From Bacillota bacterium (GTDB taxonomy: Bacteria; Bacillota; Clostridia; Peptostreptococcales; Anaerovoracaceae): a DNA stretch of 64,000 bases. The DNA lies in assembly GCA_023415235.1 (NCBI GenBank), contig JAEZLP010000034.1:30184-94183 (forward strand), given 5' to 3'. Positions within the stretch are counted from its first letter, which is position 1, and each line of letters opens with the position of its first letter. This document shows, piece after piece, positions 33,546 to 42,428 of this stretch. Under the pieces are notes generated by a model that saw only the letters and a program-made list of their open reading frames with translations, had not been told where the DNA came from and did not search any database. The translations under genes were made by a program, and so were the position numbers.

Positions 33546-33899
33546 TTATCCTGTAATATTTTCAATATGACGCAAATAGGGACACTCTGCTTCCATCAGA
33601 ATTTCAATGACATCGATCCTTGCATCACGGTTCTCCATGCCGCAGACTGTCATATAATAGGAAACCATTCTTTTCAGGTGTCTGATTTTGGCATCATTCA
33701 CCGCTTCACAGGGCAAGCCGTAGCGTAGGCTTCTTCTGGTTTTTACTTCGACAAACACAAGGGTTGGTCCATCCATTGCAATGATATCGATTTCCCCGTA
33801 TTTACAGCGGAAATTTCGTTCGATCATGAGATAGCCCTTCTTTTTCAGATATTTTTCCGCCAGGCTCTCACCCTGGCTTCCCAGCTTGATATCCTTCAT
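33546..33899 (-). CDS. yraN: YraN family endonuclease-like protein (UPF0102)
   Basis: 117 residues from ATG at 33899 (AGAAAGG upstream). The frame reaches 33983, but the promoter at 33974-34002 excludes that start. Restriction-endonuclease-like fold: GEIDIIAMDGPTLVFVEVKTR contains the E-D-ExK catalytic pattern, preceded by KKGYLMIERNFRCKYG. Function not known; the gene opens a yraN-yifB-dprA-topA-hslV-hslU operon. Confidence 0.92.
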   Translation of the reverse strand: MKDIKLGSQGESLAEKYLKKKGYLMIERNFRCKYGEIDIIAMDGPTLVFVEVKTRRSLRYGLPCEAVNDAKIRHLKRMVSYYMTVCGMENRDARIDVIEILMEAECPYLRHIENITG

Positions 33900-33973
33900 T
33901 CGCCATACCTTTCTCCGATCAAACGGATCGACAACAGCGGCATTGCACCCTGGCTTTAACCACGCATATCTAA

Positions 33974-34002
33974 TATATACCATTTTTATTTATGAATGTC
34001 AA
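33974..34002 (-). promoter_or_regulatory. Sigma-A promoter of the yraN-hslU operon
   Basis: Minus strand TTGACA (33997-34002), 17-base spacer ending TGG, TATATA (33974-33979), about 70 bases before the yraN ATG. Confidence 0.75.
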
Positions 34003-34072
34003 TTTATTCCATTTGTCAGAAGAGGCCGACTTCCTCTTTCCCTGTAAAAAAATAATGATTTTACAGCATTCA

Positions 34073-34112
34073 AAAAAAGAAAAAAGCTGCGGAAATTTAC
34101 TCCGCAACTTTT
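34073..34112 (-). terminator. Terminator of the metallo-hydrolase gene
   Basis: 11-bp stem (arms 34082-34092 and 34102-34112, one G-T pair) followed on the minus strand by TTTTTTCTTTTTTT-like sequence. Confidence 0.8.
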
Positions 34113-34150
34113 ACCTGTTTTCTAGTGGCTCTGCGACTGCCGGGTTTCCC

Positions 34151-34744
34151 TTATTTCTCAACAATGTCCAGAAACTCCCGGTTGTTTTTCCTGACATACT
34201 TCATTGTGCAGGAATCTCCGTGGCCGGGATAGATGGTTATCTCGCTGCTCCAGCGATCGATGATATCCCTGATGGAATGTTCCATATCATAGGGCGATCC
34301 GTCCGCCAGATCGGTTCTGCCCAGATCCACGTTGAAGATCGTATCGCCGGTAAAGGCCAGCTTGCTTTGCTCGGAATAATAACAGACGCTCCCCCTGGTG
34401 TGTCCGGGCGTGTGTATCACGACGATTTCTTCGTCGCCCAGCATAAGCTTGTCGCCATGCTCCAATAGTACGTCCGCCTGCTTTTTATATATGTCTCCGT
34501 CTTCTCTGTGTATATAAACCGGACAGCCGGTCATAGCCTTTATTCTATCCACGCCGCCCACGTGATCGTAATGGTGGTGGGTGAGCAGGATTCCCTTGAG
34601 TCGAAGGCCCAGTTCCTCCAAAAGCTTCACAAACCTTTCTCCGTTGTAGCCCGGATCGATGATAAAGCATTCTCCCTGTTCCTTGTCATAGATCACATAA
34701 CCGTTGCTTTCCAGATTTCCTCCGATGATTCTTTTGATTTTCAT
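34151..34744 (-). CDS. MBL-fold metallo-hydrolase (glyoxalase II-like)
   Basis: 197 residues. The metal-binding motif reads LTHHHYDHVGG (HxHxDH), with further ligands in HTPGHTRGS, FTGDTIF and YPGHGDSC. The small size and NxxYVIYDKEQGECFIIDPG opening match YqgX/YcbL-type hydroxyacylglutathione hydrolase-like proteins. Substrate unknown. Monocistronic, divergent from trkA. Confidence 0.9.
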   Translation of the reverse strand: MKIKRIIGGNLESNGYVIYDKEQGECFIIDPGYNGERFVKLLEELGLRLKGILLTHHHYDHVGGVDRIKAMTGCPVYIHREDGDIYKKQADVLLEHGDKLMLGDEEIVVIHTPGHTRGSVCYYSEQSKLAFTGDTIFNVDLGRTDLADGSPYDMEHSIRDIIDRWSSEITIYPGHGDSCTMKYVRKNNREFLDIVEK

Positions 34745-34814
34745 TTGTCAACCCTCGTTTTCTACATTCTTTTATTATATTTTAGCCTATGGTTGCCGAA
34801 ATAACAAATAGATA

Positions 34815-34842
34815 TTGCTTTCACATAAAATAGTGGTAAAAT
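34815..34842 (+). promoter_or_regulatory. Promoter of the trkA-trkH operon
   Basis: TTGCTT (34815-34820), 16-base spacer, TAAAAT (34837-34842), about 47 bases upstream of the trkA ATG. Confidence 0.6.
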
Positions 34843-34888
34843 AGTGTTTATTACACCGCTGGAATCAGTTTAGAAAGAAGGTCAAAAA

Positions 34889-36253
34889 ATGAAAATAGCG
34901 ATCGCCGGCGCAGGAAAGCTGGGGATTAAAGTCGCGGAAGCGTTGCTTGGCGGAGATCACTCCATAACGATCATAGACAAAAATGAAGGGCTTCTGCAAA
35001 AATTAAGCTCCCAGATGGATCTGCTCACCGTTACGGGAAACGCAAAGCAAATCAGTCTATTGGAAAGCATCGGAATCGATGCATACGATTATCTGATCAG
35101 CGCAACCAATTCTGACGAGAAAAACATCGTAATCTGCTCCTTTGCGAAAAAGCTGGGCTGCAATAAAGTCATCGCCCGGGTCCGTGATCCGGAGCATATG
35201 AATCAGATCGATTTCATCAAGGAAAACATGGAGATCGACTATGTTGTCAATCCGGATTTTGCGATTACCTTGGAGATCTATAAATACCTGGTGGAAAAAT
35301 ATACCCTGAGCAATGGGATCTTCTCCAGCGGAAGAATTGCTCTTATTGAATTCAATACGGACAAAATGAAGGAAATCATCGGTAGAACGGTGAACTTCGT
35401 AAATGAGTCTCTTGGAAACATGCATGTGGTTTCATTGTCCAGAAACGGCAAGGTCATCATCCCCAATAAGAATACGGAAATCCTGGAGGATGACTATCTT
35501 TATGTCGTTGGCGACAAGACCCCTATTATGCGTTTGAATTCCCATGTTCACGAAAAAGGAAAATATAACAACCTGCAGAAGGTGATGATTCTGGGCGGAG
35601 GGAAAACAGGCTTGTATCTCTCTCAGAAACTGGCGGAATTTGGGGCTTCGGTAAAGCTTATTGAAAAGGACAAGGCCCGCTGTCAGTATCTTTCCAACCA
35701 TCTTGACGATGTTCTGGTGCTTCACGGAGACGCCACGGACATGACGCTGCTGGAGGAAGAAAATATCGATGAAATGGACGCAGTCGTCACAGTGACAGGC
35801 TTTGACGAGGACAATCTGCTGCTTGCCCTCATGGCAAAACAGCACGGAGTGGAAGACGTCATTGCCAAGGTCAGCAGGGAAAGCTACGGTTCCCTGATCG
35901 AAAGAATGGGGATCGACATGGCGCTGAATCCTCTGGATATGACTGTGAGCAACATTCTGCGGTTTATCCAGGGCTCCAAACGTGTCATCTCTTCCCAGCT
36001 GATTCAGGGGCAGGCGGAAATGATCGAAATCATCGCCGACGACCATATGCGGCTTGTCAATAAGCCAATTGGCCATCTGGATCTTCCCGAGGGAATCATG
36101 ATCGCCGCCATCCATCGGGGCGCGGATGTGATCGTTCCCGACGAGGATACGGAAATCCTGAAGAACGACAGGGTTATTATCATCAGTCTGCTTTCCGAGG
36201 TACCTGAGCTTGAAAAGTATATCACCTTTGGCAAAACAGGCTTTTTCAAATAG
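34889..36253 (+). CDS. trkA: Trk potassium uptake regulatory subunit TrkA
   Basis: 454 residues made of two tandem RCK units, each with an N-terminal Rossmann NAD-binding domain and a C-terminal RCK_C domain: GAGKLGIKVAEALL at residue 6 and ILGGGKTGLYLSQKL near 232. It gates the membrane subunit TrkH in response to nucleotides; RCK_C domains of related proteins can bind cyclic-di-AMP, though this cannot be told here. RBS AGAAGG. Followed after 16 bases by trkH. Confidence 0.95.
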   Translation: MKIAIAGAGKLGIKVAEALLGGDHSITIIDKNEGLLQKLSSQMDLLTVTGNAKQISLLESIGIDAYDYLISATNSDEKNIVICSFAKKLGCNKVIARVRDPEHMNQIDFIKENMEIDYVVNPDFAITLEIYKYLVEKYTLSNGIFSSGRIALIEFNTDKMKEIIGRTVNFVNESLGNMHVVSLSRNGKVIIPNKNTEILEDDYLYVVGDKTPIMRLNSHVHEKGKYNNLQKVMILGGGKTGLYLSQKLAEFGASVKLIEKDKARCQYLSNHLDDVLVLHGDATDMTLLEEENIDEMDAVVTVTGFDEDNLLLALMAKQHGVEDVIAKVSRESYGSLIERMGIDMALNPLDMTVSNILRFIQGSKRVISSQLIQGQAEMIEIIADDHMRLVNKPIGHLDLPEGIMIAAIHRGADVIVPDEDTEILKNDRVIIISLLSEVPELEKYITFGKTGFFK

Positions 36254-36269
36254 AGGTGTCATCCCGATT

Positions 36270-37733
36270 ATGGTACTCAATTACAAAGTAATCATAAAGT
36301 TAAGCGGCATTATCCTCCTCCTCCTGGCAGGCTTCATGCTTCCCTCGCTTCTAGTTTCACTCCTGTACAAGGAAGAGGCGGCGATGCGCGCGTTTCTTTA
36401 TACGATCGTCCCCATGCTGGCAGCAGGAGGCCTGATCACTGTATTGGTCAAGGCAGACTACACTCTTCTCAGAATCAGGGACGGTTTTGTTATTGTAGCG
36501 CTCTGTTGGACGCTGGGTTCGGTTTTCGGCGCGTTGCCTTATGTGATTTCCGGTTCCATTCCTAATTTTATCGACGCTTTTTTTGAGACCGTTTCAGGAT
36601 TGACCACAACAGGAAGCTCAATCCTCACCGATGTGGAGGTGCTTCCCCGGGGGCTGCTGTTCTGGCGGTCCTTTACCCACTGGATCGGAGGTATGGGAAT
36701 CGTCGTCTTTGCCATAGCCCTGCTGCCGATGCTGGGGATCGGCGGGCAGAAGGTCGCAAGGGCGGAAACAACTGGCCCAACCTTCGGAAAGCTTACGCCG
36801 AAGCTGACGGAAAGCGCGAAAATTCTATACATGATCTATATCGGCATGACCGTCCTTCAGATTGTACTGCTCCTGCTGGGCGGTATGGGTCTTTTTGATT
36901 CTCTGATCCATGCCTTCGGCACTGTGGGTACCGGCGGTTTCTCCGATAAAAATACGAGTATCATGTATTACGATAACCCCTATTTTGAAATCGTGATCGG
37001 GATTTTTATGATTCTTGCAGGGACAAATTTCACTCTGTATTATTATGTTCTCAGAGGGAATTGGCGGGAGTTTTTCTCAGACAGCGAACTGAGAATCTAC
37101 CTCCTTATTTTCGGTTCTGCCGTACTCCTGATCGCTTTAAATCTTTGGACCGGCGGTCATTATGATTCCATCGGACAGTCCCTGAGATTTTCTTTCTTTC
37201 AGAGCTCTTCCATCATGACGACCACCGGCTTTGCTTCGGCGGATTTTGACCTTTGGCCAAGCTTCAGTAAAATGATCCTGTTTGTCCTGATGTTCATTGG
37301 AGGCTGTTCTGCCTCAACAGCCGGCGGAATCAAGGTAATTCGGATTCTGTTGCTGCTTAAACTCCTGAAAAGAGGTCTCACCGTGCGGCTTCACCCGAGA
37401 GCGGTCATAGCCATAAAGGTAAATGACAAGCCTATCCCGGCGGATACGATATCTGCCGTGGCCAACTTCGTATTTTTATACTGCGTGATTTTCTTTACCG
37501 GCACACTGCTGCTTTCTTTGGAAAACCATGATCTGATCACTACGGCCAGCGCGGTGGCAGCAAGTCTCGGAAATGTGGGGCCAGGCTTCAATCTGGTTGG
37601 TCCAATGCTGAATTACAGCCTGTTTTCGGATGCCTCCACATTTCTTCTGGCAATGCTTATGCTGATCGGCCGTTTGGAATTATTTACAATTATACTGCTT
37701 TTTACCAGACACTTCTGGAATCCTGACCGGTGA
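36270..37733 (+). CDS. trkH: Trk potassium transporter membrane subunit TrkH, copy 1
   Basis: 487 residues from ATG at 36270; an upstream in-frame ATG at 36210 lies inside trkA. Multi-pass membrane protein with four pore-loop repeats: TVSGLTTTGSSIL, FGTVGTGGFSD, SIMTTTGFASADF and ASLGNVGPGFN, in which the Gly residues form the selectivity filter. Imports potassium with TrkA. A close paralogue follows ten bases downstream. Confidence 0.93.
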   Translation: MVLNYKVIIKLSGIILLLLAGFMLPSLLVSLLYKEEAAMRAFLYTIVPMLAAGGLITVLVKADYTLLRIRDGFVIVALCWTLGSVFGALPYVISGSIPNFIDAFFETVSGLTTTGSSILTDVEVLPRGLLFWRSFTHWIGGMGIVVFAIALLPMLGIGGQKVARAETTGPTFGKLTPKLTESAKILYMIYIGMTVLQIVLLLLGGMGLFDSLIHAFGTVGTGGFSDKNTSIMYYDNPYFEIVIGIFMILAGTNFTLYYYVLRGNWREFFSDSELRIYLLIFGSAVLLIALNLWTGGHYDSIGQSLRFSFFQSSSIMTTTGFASADFDLWPSFSKMILFVLMFIGGCSASTAGGIKVIRILLLLKLLKRGLTVRLHPRAVIAIKVNDKPIPADTISAVANFVFLYCVIFFTGTLLLSLENHDLITTASAVAASLGNVGPGFNLVGPMLNYSLFSDASTFLLAMLMLIGRLELFTIILLFTRHFWNPDR

Positions 37734-37743
37734 GGTGAGCGCC

Positions 37744-39201
37744 ATGTCATTTAACTATAAAACAATTATAAGGGTCATTGGATTTATTTCCCTCATCATC
37801 GGAATCGCTATGATCATGCCGCTTCTGGTTGCATTTGTATATGGGGAAAATGAACTTATCTTTGCATTTCTGAAGTCTATGGGGGTTTCCCTGACGCCGG
37901 GACTATTGATCCTCGCCTTCGTGAAAACAGATTCCACCAATCTCCGTATCCGGGACGGCTATCTGATTGCGGGCGTATGCTGGTTTGTAGCTTCCGCATT
38001 CGGCGCCTTCCCCTACTTGTTTTCCGGTGTTATCCCGAATTATCTGGACGCCTATTTTGAATCCGTTTCCGGCTTTACCACAACAGGAGCTTCCATTATT
38101 GAAGACTTTTCCCTGATGCCGAAGGCCATCCAGTTCTGGAGGTCCTTCAGTCATTGGCTCGGCGCTATGGGGATTCTGATCCTGGCAATATCGCTCCTCC
38201 CGGCATTGGGAATCGGCGGGCTCAGAATCGCAAGCGCGGAAGCGCCGGGACCCACCGTGGAAAAGATATCGACGAAAATTTCCGACTCTGCCCGAAAGCT
38301 TTATACGATCTATATCTCCTTCACTCTCATCGAAGTGGTGCTGCTGATGCTAGGCGGCATGAATCTTTTTGATTCCCTCATCCATACCTTCAGCAGCATC
38401 GGGACAGGCGGCCTCTCCAGCTACAATGACGGGGTATCACATTTTGACAGCTTTTATATTGAATTTGTACTCATTTTCTTCAGCGTAGTGGCTTCCATCA
38501 ACTTTGCGCTTTACAATCTGCTTCTGAGAGGAAAATGGAGAGAATTTCTGAAGGACAATGAATTGAGGGTTTTCCTTTCGATCCTGGCAGCGTCAAGCTT
38601 ACTTATTTTACTGAACCTATGGCTTTCCGGGACCTATGATTTGAATCTTTCGGCGAGAAACTCCCTGTTTCAGGCAACCGCCTTCATGTCCACCTCGGGA
38701 TTTGCCATCGCCGATTATACCCTATGGCCTTCCTTCAGCCAGATGCTGCTTTTTTGCCTCATGCTGGTGGGCGGCTGCTCCGCATCCACCTGCGGATCCA
38801 TTAAAGTCATCCGAGTCATGATCATATTCAAGCTGATCGTCAGGGGTATGTACAAGCGGCTTCATCCAAACGCAGTAATCCCTGTAAAAATCGGCAATCG
38901 GACGATTTCCGCGGAAACCGTATCCAAGGTCACTTCCTTTACGTTTATGTATTTTACAGTTTATATAATCAGCTGCTTGCTGGTTTCTCTGGAAGGCCAT
39001 GATCTTTTAACCGTTTTCAGCGCAACCGCCAGCTCCCTTTCCAATACGGGACTGGGAATGGGGCTTCTCGGACCGAATGGCAACTTTGGCATATTTACGC
39101 TTCCCACCCGGTTATACCTTTCATTATTGATGATCGCGGGAAGGCTGGAGCTGTTTACCATCATTATGCTGGTCTCTCCATCCTTCTGGAAAGCGAGATA
39201 G
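37744..39201 (+). CDS. trkH: Trk potassium transporter membrane subunit TrkH, copy 2
   Basis: 485 residues from ATG at 37744 with GAGGTG upstream. Same topology and pore signatures as copy 1 (SVSGFTTTGASII, FSSIGTGGLSS, AFMSTSGFAIADY, SSLSNTGLGMG) and clearly alignable over the full length, so it is a tandem duplicate that has diverged. A single trkA serves both. A difference in ion selectivity or affinity is possible but not visible. Confidence 0.92.
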   Translation: MSFNYKTIIRVIGFISLIIGIAMIMPLLVAFVYGENELIFAFLKSMGVSLTPGLLILAFVKTDSTNLRIRDGYLIAGVCWFVASAFGAFPYLFSGVIPNYLDAYFESVSGFTTTGASIIEDFSLMPKAIQFWRSFSHWLGAMGILILAISLLPALGIGGLRIASAEAPGPTVEKISTKISDSARKLYTIYISFTLIEVVLLMLGGMNLFDSLIHTFSSIGTGGLSSYNDGVSHFDSFYIEFVLIFFSVVASINFALYNLLLRGKWREFLKDNELRVFLSILAASSLLILLNLWLSGTYDLNLSARNSLFQATAFMSTSGFAIADYTLWPSFSQMLLFCLMLVGGCSASTCGSIKVIRVMIIFKLIVRGMYKRLHPNAVIPVKIGNRTISAETVSKVTSFTFMYFTVYIISCLLVSLEGHDLLTVFSATASSLSNTGLGMGLLGPNGNFGIFTLPTRLYLSLLMIAGRLELFTIIMLVSPSFWKAR

Positions 39202-39256
39202 TCGCTTTTCTTCGGTTTTATTAATGCGAACGAATCTTTTCATCGTATAAATTTAT

Positions 39257-39297
39257 AAAAAAGGGTAAATCTAAAAGGGAGGATTTCACCTTTTTTT
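39257..39297 (+). terminator. Terminator of the trk operon
   Basis: Stem of A6GG with CCT6 plus an inner AAATC/GATTT pairing, separated by a small internal loop, ending in seven T. It directly precedes the CBS gene RBS. Confidence 0.65.
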
Positions 39298-39313
39298 ATT
39301 TAAGGAGGCGTCT

Positions 39314-39736
39314 ATGCGAGTAAAAGATTTAATGGCCACTTCTGTAACCTGCGTGAAACCGGAAACTTCCATTGAGCAGGTTGCAAGACAGATGAAACAG
39401 GAAAATATCGGTTCCGTTCCGGTTTGCAATGACCGGGGAGAAGCATTGGGAATTATCACCGACCGCGATATCGTAATCCGTTCGGTATCCAATGACAACC
39501 AACCGAAAACCGCAAAAGAAATCATGACGAAGAATCTGGTAGCGGCGGATCCCAACATGGACACCCATCAGGCTGCTCTGTTAATGGCGAAATACCAGGT
39601 CAGGAGACTTCCTGTAATTGAGAACAATCAGATTGTCGGAATGCTGGCCATGGCGGATATCGCCAGAAAGCAGATTTATGTCGATGAAGCTGGTGACGCG
39701 TTATCGGCAATTTCAAAGCAGAGCACATTAAGCTGA
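39314..39736 (+). CDS. CBS-domain protein
   Basis: 140 residues, almost entirely two CBS motifs (about 1-55 and 70-130): MRVKDLMATSVTCVKPETSI with GIITDRDIVIRS, and KEIMTKNLVAADPNMD with GMLAMADIAR. Such stand-alone proteins bind adenosine nucleotides and regulate partners; the partner is unknown. AAGGAGG precedes ATG. Shares terminator space with rnr on the other strand. Confidence 0.9.
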   Translation: MRVKDLMATSVTCVKPETSIEQVARQMKQENIGSVPVCNDRGEALGIITDRDIVIRSVSNDNQPKTAKEIMTKNLVAADPNMDTHQAALLMAKYQVRRLPVIENNQIVGMLAMADIARKQIYVDEAGDALSAISKQSTLS

Positions 39737-39751
39737 AAATTGATATGACAT

Positions 39752-39790
39752 AAAATTAATCTGAACGGAATTCCCGCTCAGATTAATTTT
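39752..39790. terminator. Bidirectional terminator between the CBS gene and rnr
   Basis: 13-bp perfect arms AAAATTAATCTGA/TCAGATTAATTTT with A and T tracts at both sides; serves the convergent CBS gene and rnr, and reaches the rnr stop codon. Confidence 0.85.
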
Positions 39791-41770
39791 TTATTCCGCA
39801 ACAGTAAAGTTGATCTCTCTTTCCTGCAGATCCACCGAATGAACCTTGATCGTCACCTTGTCGCCCAAAGCATAGATCTTATTTGTCCTTCTTCCGATCA
39901 GTCTGTATTTGCCCGCTTCATAATCGTAATAATCGTCATTGAGATAATCCACCCTTACCATTCCCTCTATGGTGTTTTCTATTTCGACAAAGAAGCCAAA
40001 GCTGGCAACTCCGCTAATAATTCCGTCATAGGTTTCTCCCACATGATACGTCATATATTCGGCCTTTTTCAGCTTTTCAACCTCGCGCTCCAGCTCCTGG
40101 GCCTGTCGTTCCGTAGCCGATGAGATCTCGGCGGCCCTGTCCGTTTTTCGCTTCAATGCTCTGGTTCTTTTTACATCCAGCCCTCCGTGAATGGCTTCCT
40201 TTATAATCCGGTGTATGATCAGGTCCGGGTATCTTCGGATCGGGGATGTGAAATGACAGTAATATTTCACTCCCAAGCCAAAGTGCCCTTCGCATTCTGT
40301 TCCGTAAAACGCCTTTTTCATGGAACGAAGCATCACTGTATTGACCACATGCTCCTCCGGCTTTCCCTCCACGCTTTTAATGATCTCGTTCAGCGCCTTC
40401 GGATGGATGTTTTCCGGGTTCCCCTTCAGCATCAGGCCAAAGCTCCTGATAAACCTTTTGAATTCTTCAATCTTCTCCAGGGATGGGGATTCATGAACAC
40501 GATAAACGAAAGGCACATCCAGCCAGTAGAAATGCTCTGCCACAGTTTCGTTGGCGATCAGCATGAATTCTTCAATAATTCTGTTTGCCACCCTTCTCTC
40601 CGCAGTTTCCACACTGATGGGTATTCCCTGATCGTTCAGCTTAATATAGGCCTCATCAAAGTCAAAATCCAAGCTGCCCCTCACATCTCTTGCTTTTCTG
40701 AGAATCCCGGCCAGCTCGTCCATCAGCAGTATATCCGGGTATATGGCTCTGTATTTTTCGATCAGCGACTCATCCTTCTTTTCCAGCATATCGGAAACAT
40801 CGCCGTAAACTATCCTGGCCTTGGAATGGATGACGCTTTCGTAGATTTCATGATTTATTACCTTCCCTTTCCCGTCGATTTCCATGCTGACACTCAGGGT
40901 AAGCCTGTCGACGCCGGGATTTAAACTGCATATGCCGTTGGAAAGAATTTTAGGCAGCATGGGGATTACCTGATCGATGAGGTAAACGCTGTTTCCGCGT
41001 TTCAATGCTTCCTTGTCCAACTGGCTGCTGTCCGTCACGTAATGACTTACGTCCGCAATATGAACTCCCAAACGATAATTTCCGTTGGGCAGCTTTTCCA
41101 CTGAAACTGCATCATCAAGATCCTTCGCATCGGCTCCGTCCATGGTAATAATGGTCTTGTCCCTTAGATCGACCCTCTTTCTGGTCTCTTCCTCCGGTAT
41201 TTTAAGGGGGATTTTCTTTGCCTCCGCCTCAACCTTTTCCGAAAATTCCTGCTTTAAATTGTACTGTCTGATCAGGGCTTTGATATCGCCGCCGACTTCG
41301 CCGCGGCGGCTGATAATCTCTTCCACTTTTCCTTCCGCACTGTTTCCTTTATCCGGATACTTGGTAATTTTAACGACCACCTTGTCGCCGGTACGGGCAT
41401 CGTTGAAGTCCTTCTTGAGAACGAAGATATCATCATTGAATCTTCTATCATCGGGAACTACAAAACCGAATCGCTTGCTCTTCTCAAAAGTGCCTACAAT
41501 CTCCACAGCCGCCCGCTGCAGTATCCGATGGATCACACCTTCTCTGGAACGATTGGTTTCATCGGGAGGAAGCAATCGGACGGATACGGTGTCTCCATTC
41601 ATAGCCCCATTAATGCTGTTTGGCGAAATAAAAATATCCCCGCCTTCTCCGTTCTCGGGAATTACAAATCCAAAACCCTTTTTGTGCTTGGAAAGAATAC
41701 CGGTTACATATACTTCCTTCCTTTTTTTTCCTTTCAATTTTGTTGTGATTATTTCAGTACTCACATTCAT
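39791..41770 (-). CDS. rnr: Ribonuclease R
   Basis: 659 residues, at the short end for RNase R. Two N-terminal cold-shock/OB domains (about 15-150), the RNB catalytic core with TMDGADAKDLDDAVSVE (metal-binding Asp cluster), and a C-terminal S1 domain (about 575-655) with GETYDGIISGVASFGFFVEIE. A 3'-5' exonuclease that degrades structured RNA and works with tmRNA. Often next to secG and smpB; here separated from secG by about 4.7 kb. Confidence 0.94.
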   Translation of the reverse strand: MNVSTEIITTKLKGKKRKEVYVTGILSKHKKGFGFVIPENGEGGDIFISPNSINGAMNGDTVSVRLLPPDETNRSREGVIHRILQRAAVEIVGTFEKSKRFGFVVPDDRRFNDDIFVLKKDFNDARTGDKVVVKITKYPDKGNSAEGKVEEIISRRGEVGGDIKALIRQYNLKQEFSEKVEAEAKKIPLKIPEEETRKRVDLRDKTIITMDGADAKDLDDAVSVEKLPNGNYRLGVHIADVSHYVTDSSQLDKEALKRGNSVYLIDQVIPMLPKILSNGICSLNPGVDRLTLSVSMEIDGKGKVINHEIYESVIHSKARIVYGDVSDMLEKKDESLIEKYRAIYPDILLMDELAGILRKARDVRGSLDFDFDEAYIKLNDQGIPISVETAERRVANRIIEEFMLIANETVAEHFYWLDVPFVYRVHESPSLEKIEEFKRFIRSFGLMLKGNPENIHPKALNEIIKSVEGKPEEHVVNTVMLRSMKKAFYGTECEGHFGLGVKYYCHFTSPIRRYPDLIIHRIIKEAIHGGLDVKRTRALKRKTDRAAEISSATERQAQELEREVEKLKKAEYMTYHVGETYDGIISGVASFGFFVEIENTIEGMVRVDYLNDDYYDYEAGKYRLIGRRTNKIYALGDKVTIKVHSVDLQEREINFTVAE

Positions 41771-41913
41771 ATTAACACCATGAAATCTATCTTGATTACC
41801 TTTCCTTATAACAATCTGTTTCGCAGGCGAATATTTTACGCCATGTGTTAGAATATATTACCACAATCCGGCCATAGCAAACAAGCTGAAAACCGCATGA
41901 CAAAAATTGAAAT

Positions 41914-41943
41914 GAGCACAAAGGCGATATTACCTTTGTGCTC
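41914..41943 (-). terminator. Hairpin after the glycine-rich lipoprotein gene
   Basis: Perfect 11-bp stem GAGCACAAAGG/CCTTTGTGCTC with an 8-base loop; on the minus strand it is followed by ATTTCAATTTTTG, a weak T tract. Confidence 0.65.
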
Positions 41944-41952
41944 TTAGGGCAG

Positions 41953-42213
41953 TTATTGATTTGTGTTGTCGGTAATACCGCCACCGGTTCCTAAACCAGT
42001 TCCCGTGCCGCCGTTGCCGCCGCCGGTTCCTCCGCCATTGCCGGCGCCAGTGCCGCCGCCGGTTCCTCCGCCATTGCCGGCGCCATTGCCTCCGTTGCCG
42101 TTATCCGTGGTGTTGGGTACATTTGGAGTATCATTGGTGCTGCAGGCTGTTGCGGTGAAGACCACGAGAGCTAAAACCAATAAAAGCATCAGAAAAATTT
42201 TCCTGTTTTTCAT
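41953..42213 (-). CDS. Small glycine-rich lipoprotein
   Basis: 86 residues. Signal peptide with Lys/Arg start, hydrophobic core and a lipobox ending TATAC at Cys24, so the mature protein is a lipid-anchored 63-residue chain. It is almost entirely Gly, Asn and Thr (GGGTGGGTGAGNGGGT pattern), with no folded domain visible. A 36-bp tandem DNA repeat encodes the core. Function unknown; a spacer or surface-exposed disordered lipoprotein. RBS AGGAGATG-type region precedes ATG at 42213. Confidence 0.75.
   Translation of the reverse strand: MKNRKIFLMLLLVLALVVFTATACSTNDTPNVPNTTDNGNGGNGAGNGGGTGGGTGAGNGGGTGGGNGGTGTGLGTGGGITDNTNQ
42015..42085. repeat. 36-bp tandem repeat inside the glycine-rich lipoprotein gene
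   Basis: Two exact 35-base copies start at 42015 and 42051, one period of 12 codons. Partial units flank them. Unequal crossing-over could change the length of the Gly/Asn/Thr region in frame. Confidence 0.85.
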
Positions 42214-42276
42214 TCTTTCATCTCCTCTCTTTCTCGGTTTTATTATTTACGAATTCAATTTTTTTACGCAAGATAA

Positions 42277-42311
42277 AAAAAGGAAAGTACTTTTTTCATA
42301 CCTTCCTGTAA
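42277..42311 (-). terminator. Second terminator-like hairpin upstream of the lipoprotein gene
   Basis: Minus strand arms AGGAAGGTA/TACTTTCCT (9 bp, one G-T) followed by seven T. It lies about 65 bases ahead of the lipoprotein start and 70 bases after the metPS terminator. Confidence 0.55.
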
Positions 42312-42380
42312 CATTCAATGTTTTTTTCAACATTCATTTCGGAGCGCGACGCTGAAGCGCCGTCCTGCAGAATGGATACA

Positions 42381-42410
42381 AAAAGGCGGTTTTTGCAAAC
42401 CGCCTTTTTT
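42381..42410. terminator. Terminator of the metPS operon
   Basis: 8-bp perfect stem GGCGGTTT/AAACCGCC with loop TTGC and A/T tracts on both sides, 19 bases past the small-subunit stop. Confidence 0.9.
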
Positions 42411-42428
42411 AAGTGTCAGATTTTCAGA

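Noticed and set aside
35432..36280. 282-residue minus-strand frame opposite trkA
   Set aside because: Shadow frame of trkA, no promoter or RBS.
41963..42355. Proline-rich 130-residue plus-strand frame
   Set aside because: It is the antisense of the Gly-rich lipoprotein repeats; the minus-strand frame has a signal peptide, lipobox and RBS.
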